In this document: positions 33,013-39,473 of the stretch, piece after piece
How the letters are laid out: each line of letters starts with the position of its first letter
Numbering within the stretch: the first letter of the stretch is position 1
The notes under the pieces: model-generated
The model's input: only the letters and a program-made list of their open reading frames with translations
The model's database searches: none
What the model was told of the DNA's origin: nothing
Translations under genes and position numbers: made by a program
NCBI RefSeq assembly: GCF_002582035.1
Contig: NZ_NUQE01000008.1
Location: forward strand, 773 to 40,245
Length of the DNA: 39,473 bases
Direction of reading: 5' to 3'
From: Bacillus pseudomycoides
GTDB taxonomy: Bacteria > Bacillota > Bacilli > Bacillales > Bacillaceae_G

Positions 33013-33135
33013 ATGTTTAATCAAACACTTTGTTTTATAAGAAAAGATGATGAAATATTAATGCTCAATCCTTCTGTTTTCCACAATAATCAGCTTGTGC
33101 ACTACGAACAAAAAGCGTCTGTAGATGTAAAATAG
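33013..33135 (+). pseudogene. Truncated Nudix hydrolase gene remnant
   Basis: A 40-codon ORF with strong AAAAGGAG before the ATG. MFNQTLCFIRKDDEILMLN is the typical N-terminus of MutT-type Nudix hydrolases, where the next residues should lead to the Nudix box (GX5EX7REUXEEXGU). Here it is followed by PSVFHNNQLVHYEQK and a stop, and the box is absent, so most of the gene has been lost by internal deletion. Expression signals (ribosome site and terminator) are intact. It might be expressed as a short peptide, but no Nudix activity is possible. Confidence 0.65.
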
Positions 33136-33157
33136 CCTCTTTGGCGGAGGCTATTTT
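33129..33157. terminator. Bidirectional terminator
   Basis: 11-bp arms AAAATAGCCTC (33129-33139) and GAGGCTATTTT (33147-33157), between the Nudix remnant and the convergent GNAT gene. Confidence 0.85.
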
Positions 33158-33158
33158 A

Positions 33159-33701
33159 CTAAATATTACGACAGTATCGATAAGATATAGCCGTTTCTTC
33201 TTCTGTACTTCCTTGACTTGGGCGCTCAAACTGTTTAACAAATCCCCTTGCTTCATAAAACGGAATTCCTTTTTCATTCCCTTTTGCAACTGATACCCAC
33301 TGCTCTAAAATTCCTTTTTCTTTTTGAATTTCCGTAAAATAGTCTACTAACAATGTTCCAATCCCTTCTCTTCTTCGATTTGGATCTAAATAAAGGACAA
33401 AAATTTCTCCTCGCTTGTCACCTGTCGTTCCTCCGCCAATCGCTCCAACGACTTTGTCGTTTTCTAATGCAACGAACCATCCATACCAGTTTTCATCATC
33501 TGTCAGCACTTCCTTATGAATACGCTCATGATTATAGTACTCTTCAATTACACAATCGATATATTCTTGACTATGCAAGCCATCATATGTCGCTAACCAT
33601 CCATCTGTACAAACCTTTATAATCCCTTCAACGTGACTTTCATTTGCTCTTATCACTTGAATCTTATTTGTCCTCTTCTCTTGAATTGCATGAACTTTCA
33701 A
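33159..33701 (-). CDS. GNAT family N-acetyltransferase
   Basis: About 180 residues with the GNAT fold. IQVIRANESHVEGIIKVCTDGW is the N-terminal strand-helix. GEIFVLYLDPNRRREGIGTLLVDYF contains the acetyl-CoA pyrophosphate loop (RRREGIG). IPFYEARGFVKQFERP is the usual C-terminal motif. The substrate is unknown. The start is TTG at 33701, since AAAGGGGTGG is 5 nt upstream. A GTG at 33710 lies inside that site. Confidence 0.88.
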   Translation of the reverse strand: MKVHAIQEKRTNKIQVIRANESHVEGIIKVCTDGWLATYDGLHSQEYIDCVIEEYYNHERIHKEVLTDDENWYGWFVALENDKVVGAIGGGTTGDKRGEIFVLYLDPNRRREGIGTLLVDYFTEIQKEKGILEQWVSVAKGNEKGIPFYEARGFVKQFERPSQGSTEEETAISYRYCRNI

Positions 33702-34008
33702 ATCTTCCACCCCTTTTAAATTAAGCTCCCAAACTAATTATACAGAATATTCAATTTTAAAACCAAACCATAATCCCTATGAATCTCTCTACCTTTTCAT
33801 ATCTTTATAAAATATTAAAATTTTTCATATTCATAGGAATATACATTCTATTTGAATTTACTTTCTAAATGAGATACTTTCCTGTTATTATATGAAGGTG
33901 CAAAAAAAGAAATAAATGAAACCGCATAAATTATATTGAAAACGCATTTATATAATGATAGTGCTCTTCCTATTCACAGCACTACTTCATAGATGTGGAG
34001 TCATGTTT

Positions 34009-34057
34009 TAACAATCGGTAATCCTCTACTTCTGAAGTAGGAAATTACCGATTGTTA
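34009..34057. other. Long hairpin upstream of glcU
   Basis: TAACAATCGGTAAT (34009-34022) and ATTACCGATTGTTA (34044-34057) are 14-bp perfect arms, and the centre folds further (CTACTTC/GAAGTAG). No T run follows. It is 45 bp before glcU. The region 33711-34101 contains no gene. It could be an operator, a leader structure or a small mobile palindrome. Confidence 0.6.
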
Positions 34058-34101
34058 GAACGGAATACATTTTATTGATATAACAAGAAGGGAGTCTTGT
34101 A

Positions 34102-34953
34102 ATGGACATTTTATTAGCACTTCTTCCTGCATTAGCATGGGGAAATATTTTATTAGTAAGTGTAAAAATGGGCGGCGGTGCATATAGCCAAACAGTAGGT
34201 ATGACAATTGGTGCTCTATTCTTTGCTATAATCATGTATGCATTTACAACACCTGCATTATCTTTAACCATATTAATTGTTGGCTTTATTTCAGGGTTAT
34301 TCTGGGCTTTAGGGCAAGTTAATCAATTAAAAACAGTAGAAAGAATGGGTGTTTCAACAACTGTTACAATTTCGACAGGTATGCAACTTGTATCTACTAC
34401 TATCTTTGGAGTTATTGCATTTCATGAATGGACAACAACTACTACAATCATTCTGGGAACGATTGCAATCCTTTTAATTGTGATTGGTGTTGTCTTTACT
34501 TCTATAGATGATAAAGAAAATGCACAGCCACCTGGACAACTAAAACAAGGAATCGTTACTCTAATTATTTCTACTTTTGGTTACCTTGTATATGTAGTCA
34601 TTATTCGTTGGTTCAACGTTGATGGTTGGTCGGCTATTTTACCTCAAGCAGTTGGTATGTTCGTTGGAGCTGTTATACTAACAGCTAAACATAAACCTTT
34701 CAACAAATATGCAATTCGTAATATTTTATCTGGTTTATTATGGGGTACAGGTAACTTATTCTTATTCCTTTCTCAACCAAAAGTTGGTGTTGCAACAAGT
34801 TTCTCGTTATCCCAAACTGGAATCATTATCTCAACATTTGGTGCAATTATCTTCTTAGGCGAAAAGAAAACAAAACGTCAAATGGTATTTATCGCACTTG
34901 GTAGTGCACTAATTATTGGCGGTGCAGTTCTTCTTGGTATGACAAAATCTTAA
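34102..34953 (+). CDS. glcU: Glucose uptake protein GlcU (GRP transporter)
   Basis: 283 residues with ten predicted membrane helices, of the glucose/ribose porter family in the drug/metabolite transporter superfamily. Signatures are LPALAWGNILLVSVKMGGG at the N-terminus, FWALGQVNQLKTVERMGVSTT, and GTGNLFLFLSQPKVGVATSFSLSQ in the second half. GlcU imports glucose by proton symport, independent of the PTS. GAAGGGAG lies 10 nt upstream. In many Bacilli glcU is paired with glucose dehydrogenase gdh. Here it stands alone with its own terminator. Confidence 0.93.
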   Translation: MDILLALLPALAWGNILLVSVKMGGGAYSQTVGMTIGALFFAIIMYAFTTPALSLTILIVGFISGLFWALGQVNQLKTVERMGVSTTVTISTGMQLVSTTIFGVIAFHEWTTTTTIILGTIAILLIVIGVVFTSIDDKENAQPPGQLKQGIVTLIISTFGYLVYVVIIRWFNVDGWSAILPQAVGMFVGAVILTAKHKPFNKYAIRNILSGLLWGTGNLFLFLSQPKVGVATSFSLSQTGIIISTFGAIIFLGEKKTKRQMVFIALGSALIIGGAVLLGMTKS

Positions 34954-34959
34954 TTATAT

Positions 34960-35004
34960 ATCCTAGTTTCGGAAATGATACTTTCTGAGACTAGGATTTT
35001 TTTA
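34960..35004 (+). terminator. Intrinsic terminator of glcU
   Basis: ATCCTAGT (34960-34967) and ACTAGGAT (34990-34997), with internal GAAA/TTTC pairing, then a run of seven T. Confidence 0.9.
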
Positions 35005-35086
35005 TGCAAGTCTTTTCTTTTTACAATTATCTTTCATCAATGTTATCGTTTTGTTAATACATTTCCTACAGGAAGGATTAAAGGAT

Positions 35087-35890
35087 ATGCAAAAGAAACA
35101 ACGAATTTTATTTATTGGTGCCGGACGTATGGCAGAAGCAATATTTACTGGCCTACTTAAGACGAGTAAAGAATACATCGAAGAAATTATTGTATCCAAT
35201 CGAAGCGATACAGAAAAACTTAAGCAATTAGAGCAACGATATGGCGTATCGACTACAAATGATTGGAAACAGTACATCAAAGTTGTGGATACCATCGTTT
35301 TAGCAATGCCACCAGCTGCACATGAACAGTTATTAGCGGAATTATCTCCTCTTCTAACTCATCAGTTTGTAGTGACTGTTGCTGCTGGAATTGGCCCATC
35401 TTACTTAGAAGAAAAACTTCCTCAAGGTACACCAGTTGCCTGGATTATGCCAAATACAGCTGCGACGATTGGACAGTCTATCTCCTTATATACGATGGGA
35501 CATTCCGTAAATGAAGAACAGCAAGAAATGTTACAACTGCTTTTAAAAGGCATTGGTACATCACAACTTTGCACAGAAGAAGAAATTCATCAACTAACTG
35601 CTGTTACTGGCAGTGCACCCGCCTTCCTTTACCACTTTGCTGAAGGTCTAATTGAAGCAACAAAAAGTTATGGAATTAATGAAGCAACTGCAAAACATCT
35701 TGTCATTCAAATGATTGCTGGTTCTGCTGCTATGCTCGAGCAAGAACAAGATCCAGCTATGCTGCGTGAACAAGTAACAACGCCAGGTGGTTCAACTGCA
35801 GAGGGTTTAAAAGTTTTATATGAGTATAATTTCTCAAAGATCATTCACCGAGCAATTGAAGCAACAAATAAAAAAGCTAGGGGGAATTAA
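35087..35890 (+). CDS. proC: Pyrroline-5-carboxylate reductase
   Basis: About 267 residues of the P5C reductase family that makes proline from pyrroline-5-carboxylate. The NAD(P) fold is [18 protein letters not shown] at residues 7-24. The conserved end motif is [15 protein letters not shown] and [15 protein letters not shown] near the C-terminus. ATG 35087 is preceded by AGGAAGGATTAAAGGAT. A twelve-residue extension lacks support. Bacilli hold several paralogues (ProG, ProH, ProI), and I cannot say which this is. One base separates it from the next gene, so they form an operon. Confidence 0.93.
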   Translation: MQKKQRILFIGAGRMAEAIFTGLLKTSKEYIEEIIVSNRSDTEKLKQLEQRYGVSTTNDWKQYIKVVDTIVLAMPPAAHEQLLAELSPLLTHQFVVTVAAGIGPSYLEEKLPQGTPVAWIMPNTAATIGQSISLYTMGHSVNEEQQEMLQLLLKGIGTSQLCTEEEIHQLTAVTGSAPAFLYHFAEGLIEATKSYGINEATAKHLVIQMIAGSAAMLEQEQDPAMLREQVTTPGGSTAEGLKVLYEYNFSKIIHRAIEATNKKARGN

Positions 35891-35891
35891 C

Positions 35892-36725
35892 ATGAAATTA
35901 ACGAGCTTACAAGATTGCACAACTTTACATAACGGTGTAAAAATGCCATGGTTTGGTTTAGGTGTCTTTAAAGTAGAAGACGGCTCAGAAGTTATTCATT
36001 CTGTAAAGGCAGCGATTAAAAATGGCTACCGCAGCATCGATACAGCTGCTGTATACAAAAATGAAGAAGGTGTTGGGCAAGCCATTCGTGAAAGCAACGT
36101 ACCTCGTGAAGAACTCTTTATTACTTCGAAAGTATGGAATAGCGACCAAGGTTATGAATCTACACTACAAGCGTTTGAAACAAGTCTACAAAAGCTTGGT
36201 TTAGAGTACTTAGATTTATACTTAGTACATTGGCCTGTAAAAGGGAAATATAAAGAGACATGGAAAGCATTAGAAAAGCTTTATAAAGACGGTCGTGTTC
36301 GTGCTATTGGTGTTAGTAACTTCCAAGTTCACCATCTACAAGACGTATTAGAAGATGCTGAGATTAAACCAATGATTAACCAAGTAGAATACCATCCGCG
36401 CTTAACGCAAGAAGAACTGCATACTTTTTGTAAAGAACATGGCATTCAATTAGAAGCATGGTCACCACTAATGCAAGGTCAGCTTCTTGATTATCCAACC
36501 TTACAAGAAATTGCAGCAAAATATAATAAATCTACTGCCCAAGTAATCCTGCGTTGGGATTTGCAAAATGAGGTTGTTACGATTCCAAAATCCGTAAAAG
36601 AGCATCGCATTATTGAAAATGCGGATATCTTTGATTTTGAATTAACTGCTGAAGATATGAAAGCCATTCAATCTCTAAATGAGAATCACCGTGTTGGGCC
36701 AGATCCGGATAACTTTAATTTTTAG
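35892..36725 (+). CDS. Aldo/keto reductase
   Basis: 277 residues with a TIM-barrel AKR fold. The catalytic tetrad is visible: Asp50 and Tyr55 ([12 protein letters not shown]), Lys80 (ITSKVW) and His113 (LVHWP). The cofactor end is [21 protein letters not shown]. It is close to the YtbE/YvgN group of B. subtilis, which reduces methylglyoxal and other aldehydes with NADPH. ATG 35892 follows AGGGGGAA and comes 1 nt after the proC stop. Confidence 0.92.
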   Translation: MKLTSLQDCTTLHNGVKMPWFGLGVFKVEDGSEVIHSVKAAIKNGYRSIDTAAVYKNEEGVGQAIRESNVPREELFITSKVWNSDQGYESTLQAFETSLQKLGLEYLDLYLVHWPVKGKYKETWKALEKLYKDGRVRAIGVSNFQVHHLQDVLEDAEIKPMINQVEYHPRLTQEELHTFCKEHGIQLEAWSPLMQGQLLDYPTLQEIAAKYNKSTAQVILRWDLQNEVVTIPKSVKEHRIIENADIFDFELTAEDMKAIQSLNENHRVGPDPDNFNF

Positions 36726-36726
36726 A

Positions 36727-36762
36727 AAGAAAGCCACTGTATATGCACAGTGGCTTTCTTCT
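36727..36762 (+). terminator. Terminator of the proC-AKR operon
   Basis: 14-bp perfect arms AAGAAAGCCACTGT (36727-36740) and ACAGTGGCTTTCTT (36747-36760). Confidence 0.88.
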
Positions 36763-36826
36763 CTTTTAAAACATCTGAAATTTAAACTATATTTTATTTG
36801 ATTGACAGTTTGCTTTTTGTAAATAA

Positions 36827-37357
36827 TTAAGAACGATACTCGTATAAACAACCAAGAAACTGAAATACAGTTAATATAAAACTAAATAAAAGCATAACTA
36901 GCATACTCATATGTAAAGATGGCTGAAAAATAGTAATTGTTCCCCAAACGCTTATACTAATAAAGAAAAATTGAGCAATGACCCCCATCGGTTTCAACCA
37001 TACCCTTGTCTTTTGTTTTGTGATCTTCACTAAAAAACCGATAATTGAAAATAAAGTTAATGCAATAAATGCTAGCCATCTTCCATAAGCAACATCATAG
37101 GGCTCAATTTGACTCGGAAACATGAAATGAATGATACGAAATAATAGAATGCCAATACCGATACAAATAATCAATCCAAGGAAACATTCTATAATAGCCT
37201 TAAATAGAGAATGTAAAAATGGCTTTCTTTTCCCTATCGCTTCTATCATTTCACTCAGCACACCAATTATAAAGAGTACAAAAAACCATATAAAGAAATA
37301 AAAAGGCGTTTCTAATTTCAATAATTCCGATATTGAATAGAATAACATTTTCCACAT
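36827..37357 (-). CDS. Multi-pass membrane protein, unknown function
   Basis: 176 residues with about four to five hydrophobic helices (around 18-35, 52-75, 92-108, 123-143, 150-170), separated by short basic loops (GKRKPF, KITKQKTR). I recognise no family. It begins 20 bp after the AraC-type regulator in the same direction, so the two are probably one operon. It may be the target or sensor partner of that regulator. ATG 37357 has AAAGGTGAG about 11 nt upstream. Confidence 0.75.
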   Translation of the reverse strand: MWKMLFYSISELLKLETPFYFFIWFFVLFIIGVLSEMIEAIGKRKPFLHSLFKAIIECFLGLIICIGIGILLFRIIHFMFPSQIEPYDVAYGRWLAFIALTLFSIIGFLVKITKQKTRVWLKPMGVIAQFFFISISVWGTITIFQPSLHMSMLVMLLFSFILTVFQFLGCLYEYRS

Positions 37358-37377
37358 GTGTTCTTTCTCACCTTTAC

Positions 37378-38277
37378 TTATTCTTCTATGTCTTCAAACT
37401 GCAAATTTGTAGGTTCTTCAGAAAGAGTCTCATAAAAATTTTCTGCTAAATCCGTTGACGGCACCTTTTCATCAACTTCATCCAATCGAAAACTATCCGC
37501 CCATATACAGCCTTCTCCTGATAATAAGATGCCAAATGCAATTCCGAGCGCTTCTTCTTTTATGTCCAGCACAACTGAATAAGGCTCCCAATTTTTCGTA
37601 TTTTTAATTGGACGATTTTGCATATTATCCATTGCTAATGGCTCTGTATCTTTTCCGTCCACACGCATCCACAGTCCTGCCCAATCTTTCACACTTTTAC
37701 TTTTAATAAATGCCGTTAGGCGCAAACGCTTTCCCTTGTATTTATCAGCTTTAAACATTTGCATAAGTGTTGTAAATCCGCCATGTGTAACATCCTCTTT
37801 CGCTTTTATATAAGCCGATGTTTTTCCTTGATGAACAGTTTCATAGTCTATTCCCATTTCATATTCTCCGGGGTGACTTCCGCTTAATACCCACCCTTTT
37901 GGTAATCCTTTTTGCATTGAAACGCCCTCCCTTTCTATATAAAATGATTGAAAATATGTACGATACTTTTTTGGTGGCAAATGAAACATTCGTTTAAATG
38001 CTCTAGTAAATGCTTCTTGTGAAGAAAATCCATATTGCATGGCAATGTCTAATACAGATCGATCTGTCATCACTAATGCCTGTGCCGCATATGTTAATCG
38101 TCTCTTCCGAATATACCCATTGACGCTAATTCCAATATTATCCTGAAAAATCCGATGAAAATGATACATAGACATAGCACAATAAGAAGCCACTTCTTCT
38201 AAAGTCAGTTCTTCCTCAATATGTTTTTCCATATAATCAATTGCACGTTTTAATAGTTCACCATACCCTCTGCACAT
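37378..38277 (-). CDS. AraC family regulator with C-terminal beta-sandwich domain
   Basis: 299 residues. Residues 1-105 are two AraC-type helix-turn-helix motifs (LTLEEVASYCAMSMYHFHRIFQ and SVLDIAMQYGFSSQEAFTRAFKRMF) at the N-terminus, followed by LPPKKYRTYF. The C-terminal part (from about 125) is not the usual GyrI-like fold. It has YKGKRLRLTAFIKSK, WAGLWMRVDGKD and FGILLSGEGCIWADSFRLDEVD, which look like a jelly-roll carbohydrate-binding-type sandwich. Its ligand is unknown. ATG 38277 follows AAGGAG by 9 nt. Confidence 0.87.
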   Translation of the reverse strand: MCRGYGELLKRAIDYMEKHIEEELTLEEVASYCAMSMYHFHRIFQDNIGISVNGYIRKRRLTYAAQALVMTDRSVLDIAMQYGFSSQEAFTRAFKRMFHLPPKKYRTYFQSFYIEREGVSMQKGLPKGWVLSGSHPGEYEMGIDYETVHQGKTSAYIKAKEDVTHGGFTTLMQMFKADKYKGKRLRLTAFIKSKSVKDWAGLWMRVDGKDTEPLAMDNMQNRPIKNTKNWEPYSVVLDIKEEALGIAFGILLSGEGCIWADSFRLDEVDEKVPSTDLAENFYETLSEEPTNLQFEDIEE

Positions 38278-38346
38278 TCATTATCTCTCCTTACATTTCC
38301 AATCTAACATAAATATTCCATCTGTTTTTTGATTTAAATTGCGATA

Positions 38347-38400
38347 TTTTCAATCCTTTTAGCATTCATGCTATTGCCTGTAATGACAAGGTGTATATAA
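38347..38400 (+). pseudogene. Remnant duplicate of the YusW-like lipoprotein signal peptide
   Basis: 54 bp encode FSILLAFMLLPVMTRCI and a stop. The DNA closely matches the first codons of the intact gene at 38578 (TTTTCAATCCTTTTAGCA identical), 231 bp away. The lipobox Gly is changed to Arg, and an in-frame stop lies just upstream. It is a decayed tandem duplicate. Confidence 0.75.
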
Positions 38401-38408
38401 AAAAGAAA

Positions 38409-38466
38409 TAGTTTCTCCCAAAAACTTAAAATTATCCAACCTTTTGGAAGAACTACTTTTTCTTTA
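38409..38466 (+). terminator. Probable terminator after the lipoprotein remnant
   Basis: TAGTTTCTCCCAAAA (38409-38423) pairs imperfectly with TTTTGGAAGAACTA (38442-38455), followed by TTTTTCTTT. It probably belonged to the lost upstream gene copy. Confidence 0.55.
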
Positions 38467-38565
38467 TGCTTCATTTTCTAATCATAAAAAATCATTACTT
38501 TTTCTTACATAAAAATATAAAAAATGGAAAAACTTTTATTGAAAAATAATAAGGAGGCATACAAC

Positions 38566-39024
38566 ATGAGAATCTTATTTTCAATCCTTTTAGCATTCAT
38601 GCTAGTACCTGCAATGGCAGGATGTACAACAACAAAGCAGGATACAACTACTGATAAGAAAACGACAGAAGGAACAAAAGATGCAGTAAATCAAGATTTA
38701 AAATTAAGTTTTAATGAATTCAATTTAAAGGCAACTTATCAAGATACAAAGAAAGACTACGAAGCAGAATATAAACAGAAAAAACCAACTGACAAACCAG
38801 AAGCAAAAGTAGACGATAGTAAAACAAATGAAAGGTTGGCTGGAGATGAAGCAATGAATAAATTGGCTCCACTCTTACAACAGCTTAAATTTGATAAGGA
38901 CACAAAAGACCAAGATGTCGTTGATCAAATAGTAGATGTATTCCAACTCGATAAAGATTATCAAAAATTCGACTTAAAAGTTGTCTTTACAGATGGAACG
39001 AAAAAAGAATATAAAATGCCATAA
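38566..39024 (+). CDS. YusW-like lipoprotein
   Basis: About 152 residues. The signal peptide ends in lipobox MAGC with Cys20, followed by a Thr/Lys/Asp-rich linker and the YusW-like domain (DLKLSFNEFNLKATYQD near 50, then KKDYEAEYK, MNKLAPLLQQLKFD and FDLKVVFTDGTKKEYKM). Function is not known for this family. ATG 38566 follows TAAGGAGG. The stop is next to the first base of a bcr-like repeat, and two repeat copies lie between the stop and the terminator, so they are transcribed as its 3' region. Confidence 0.85.
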   Translation: MRILFSILLAFMLVPAMAGCTTTKQDTTTDKKTTEGTKDAVNQDLKLSFNEFNLKATYQDTKKDYEAEYKQKKPTDKPEAKVDDSKTNERLAGDEAMNKLAPLLQQLKFDKDTKDQDVVDQIVDVFQLDKDYQKFDLKVVFTDGTKKEYKMP

Positions 39025-39173
39025 TAAAGTGAAACTTCCCTCAGTGAGTGCTTTTTTCACTGAGGGTTAGTTGAATCAATCGGGCTTTTACGGGCAGTTA
39101 TCCCCCACCTATCTTCCTCGCTTCTCCCTCAATCTTGAGGTGGGGGTCCTACTGCCCGTTAATGCGGGATAAA
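39024..39173 (+). repeat. bcr-like interspersed repeat (full-length reference copy)
   Basis: 150 bp from ATAAAGTGAAACTTCC to GCGGGATAAA. First hairpin CCCTCAGTGA...TCACTGAGGG. Core TTGAATCAATCGGGC. Second long hairpin ACGGGCAGT...CCCCCACCT with AGGTGGGGG...ACTGCCCGT. Begins at the last base of the lipoprotein stop codon. Confidence 0.88.
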
Positions 39174-39310
39174 GTAAAACTTCCTTCTGGGAATGGTTTT
39201 TCCCAGAAGGCTAGTTGAACCAATCAGGCTTTTACGGACGGTTACTCCTATATACTCTTCATTTCCCTTAAATCTTAATCTGAGGAGTTACTGCACGTTA
39301 ATAAGGTAAA
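39169..39310 (+). repeat. bcr-like repeat in tandem, CTTCTGGGA subtype
   Basis: Shares the ATAAA junction with the preceding copy. First hairpin CTTCTGGGA...TCCCAGAAG, core TTGAACCAATCAGGC, and a decayed second hairpin. Confidence 0.82.
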
Positions 39311-39317
39311 CAAAAGC

Positions 39318-39360
39318 AAAGCAGCTCTTTTAGCTTCCGTCTAAAAGAGCTGCTTTTTTA
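39318..39360 (+). terminator. Terminator downstream of the tandem repeats
   Basis: 16-bp perfect arms from AAAGCAGCTCTTTTAG (39318) to CTAAAAGAGCTGCTTT (39356), then TTT. It is the first clear terminator for the YusW-like gene. Confidence 0.92.
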
Positions 39361-39394
39361 CAATGAAAGTTATTTCTATTGATTTCGTATAACA

Positions 39395-39473
39395 ATAAAG
39401 TGAAGCTTCCCTCAGTGAGTGCTTTTTTCACTGAGGGTTAGTTGAACCAATCGGGCTTTTACGGGCAGTTATC
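39395..39473 (+). repeat. bcr-like repeat cut by the window end
   Basis: Begins ATAAAGTGAAGCTTCC CTCAGTGAGT and is nearly identical to the copy at 39024 up to the last base of the window. Confidence 0.85.

Overview
The window is a low-GC Firmicute chromosome segment that fits the Bacillus cereus group. The left part keeps a gene order known from Bacillus (tRNAs, SprT-like protein, cmpA, tex, ndoA, ndoAI, alr, a YdcC-like lipoprotein, acpS, rhomboid, cshA, murF, ddl). A family of hairpin-rich interspersed repeats starting ATAAAGTGAAACTTCC resembles the bcr elements of that group. The species call is inference from gene content and repeats.

Layout. 1-280: the end of a tRNA cluster (partial Val, Glu, Ser, Asn, all minus). 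386-13637: a housekeeping block, mostly minus strand: SprT-like protease, the 39-codon sporulation gene cmpA (plus), tex, the EndoA toxin-antitoxin pair, alanine racemase, a LolA/YdcC-type lipoprotein, AcpS, a divergent rhomboid protease, UV-damage endonuclease, DEAD-box helicase CshA, MurF and Ddl. Alr, Ddl and MurF make and attach D-Ala-D-Ala for peptidoglycan. The sigma-B module that separates ndoA from tex in B. subtilis is absent. 13714-16740: an MFS and an APC transporter. 17238-20801: a tyrosine-degradation cluster (hpd, FAH-family hydrolase, hmgA) with a CcpA-like site before hpd and closely matching repeats in inverted orientation on both sides of hpd.

21170-29500 is the accessory-looking part. 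It holds three tandem, nearly identical genes for a 36-residue hydrophobic peptide on a 200-bp unit, a HAD phosphatase, an ABC-F protein preceded by a 44-codon leader ORF and a terminator (an attenuator layout), a 25-residue delta-lysin-like peptide gene with a 43-codon partner, a GalT-like protein, a transglycosylase, TatD, another 36-residue membrane peptide, and a gene-poor stretch with palindromes and an orphan terminator.

29502-39473: PlsC, a divergent YvgK-type regulator and modAB pair lacking modC, a truncated Nudix remnant, GNAT acetyltransferase, glucose uptake protein GlcU, a pyrroline-5-carboxylate reductase/aldo-keto reductase operon, an AraC regulator with a membrane protein, and a YusW-like lipoprotein whose 5' end is duplicated upstream as a remnant and whose 3' region carries tandem repeats before its terminator.

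Most genes end in clear intrinsic terminators, several overlapping the stop codon. Several starts were moved from the longest reading frame to the codon with a correctly spaced ribosome binding site.
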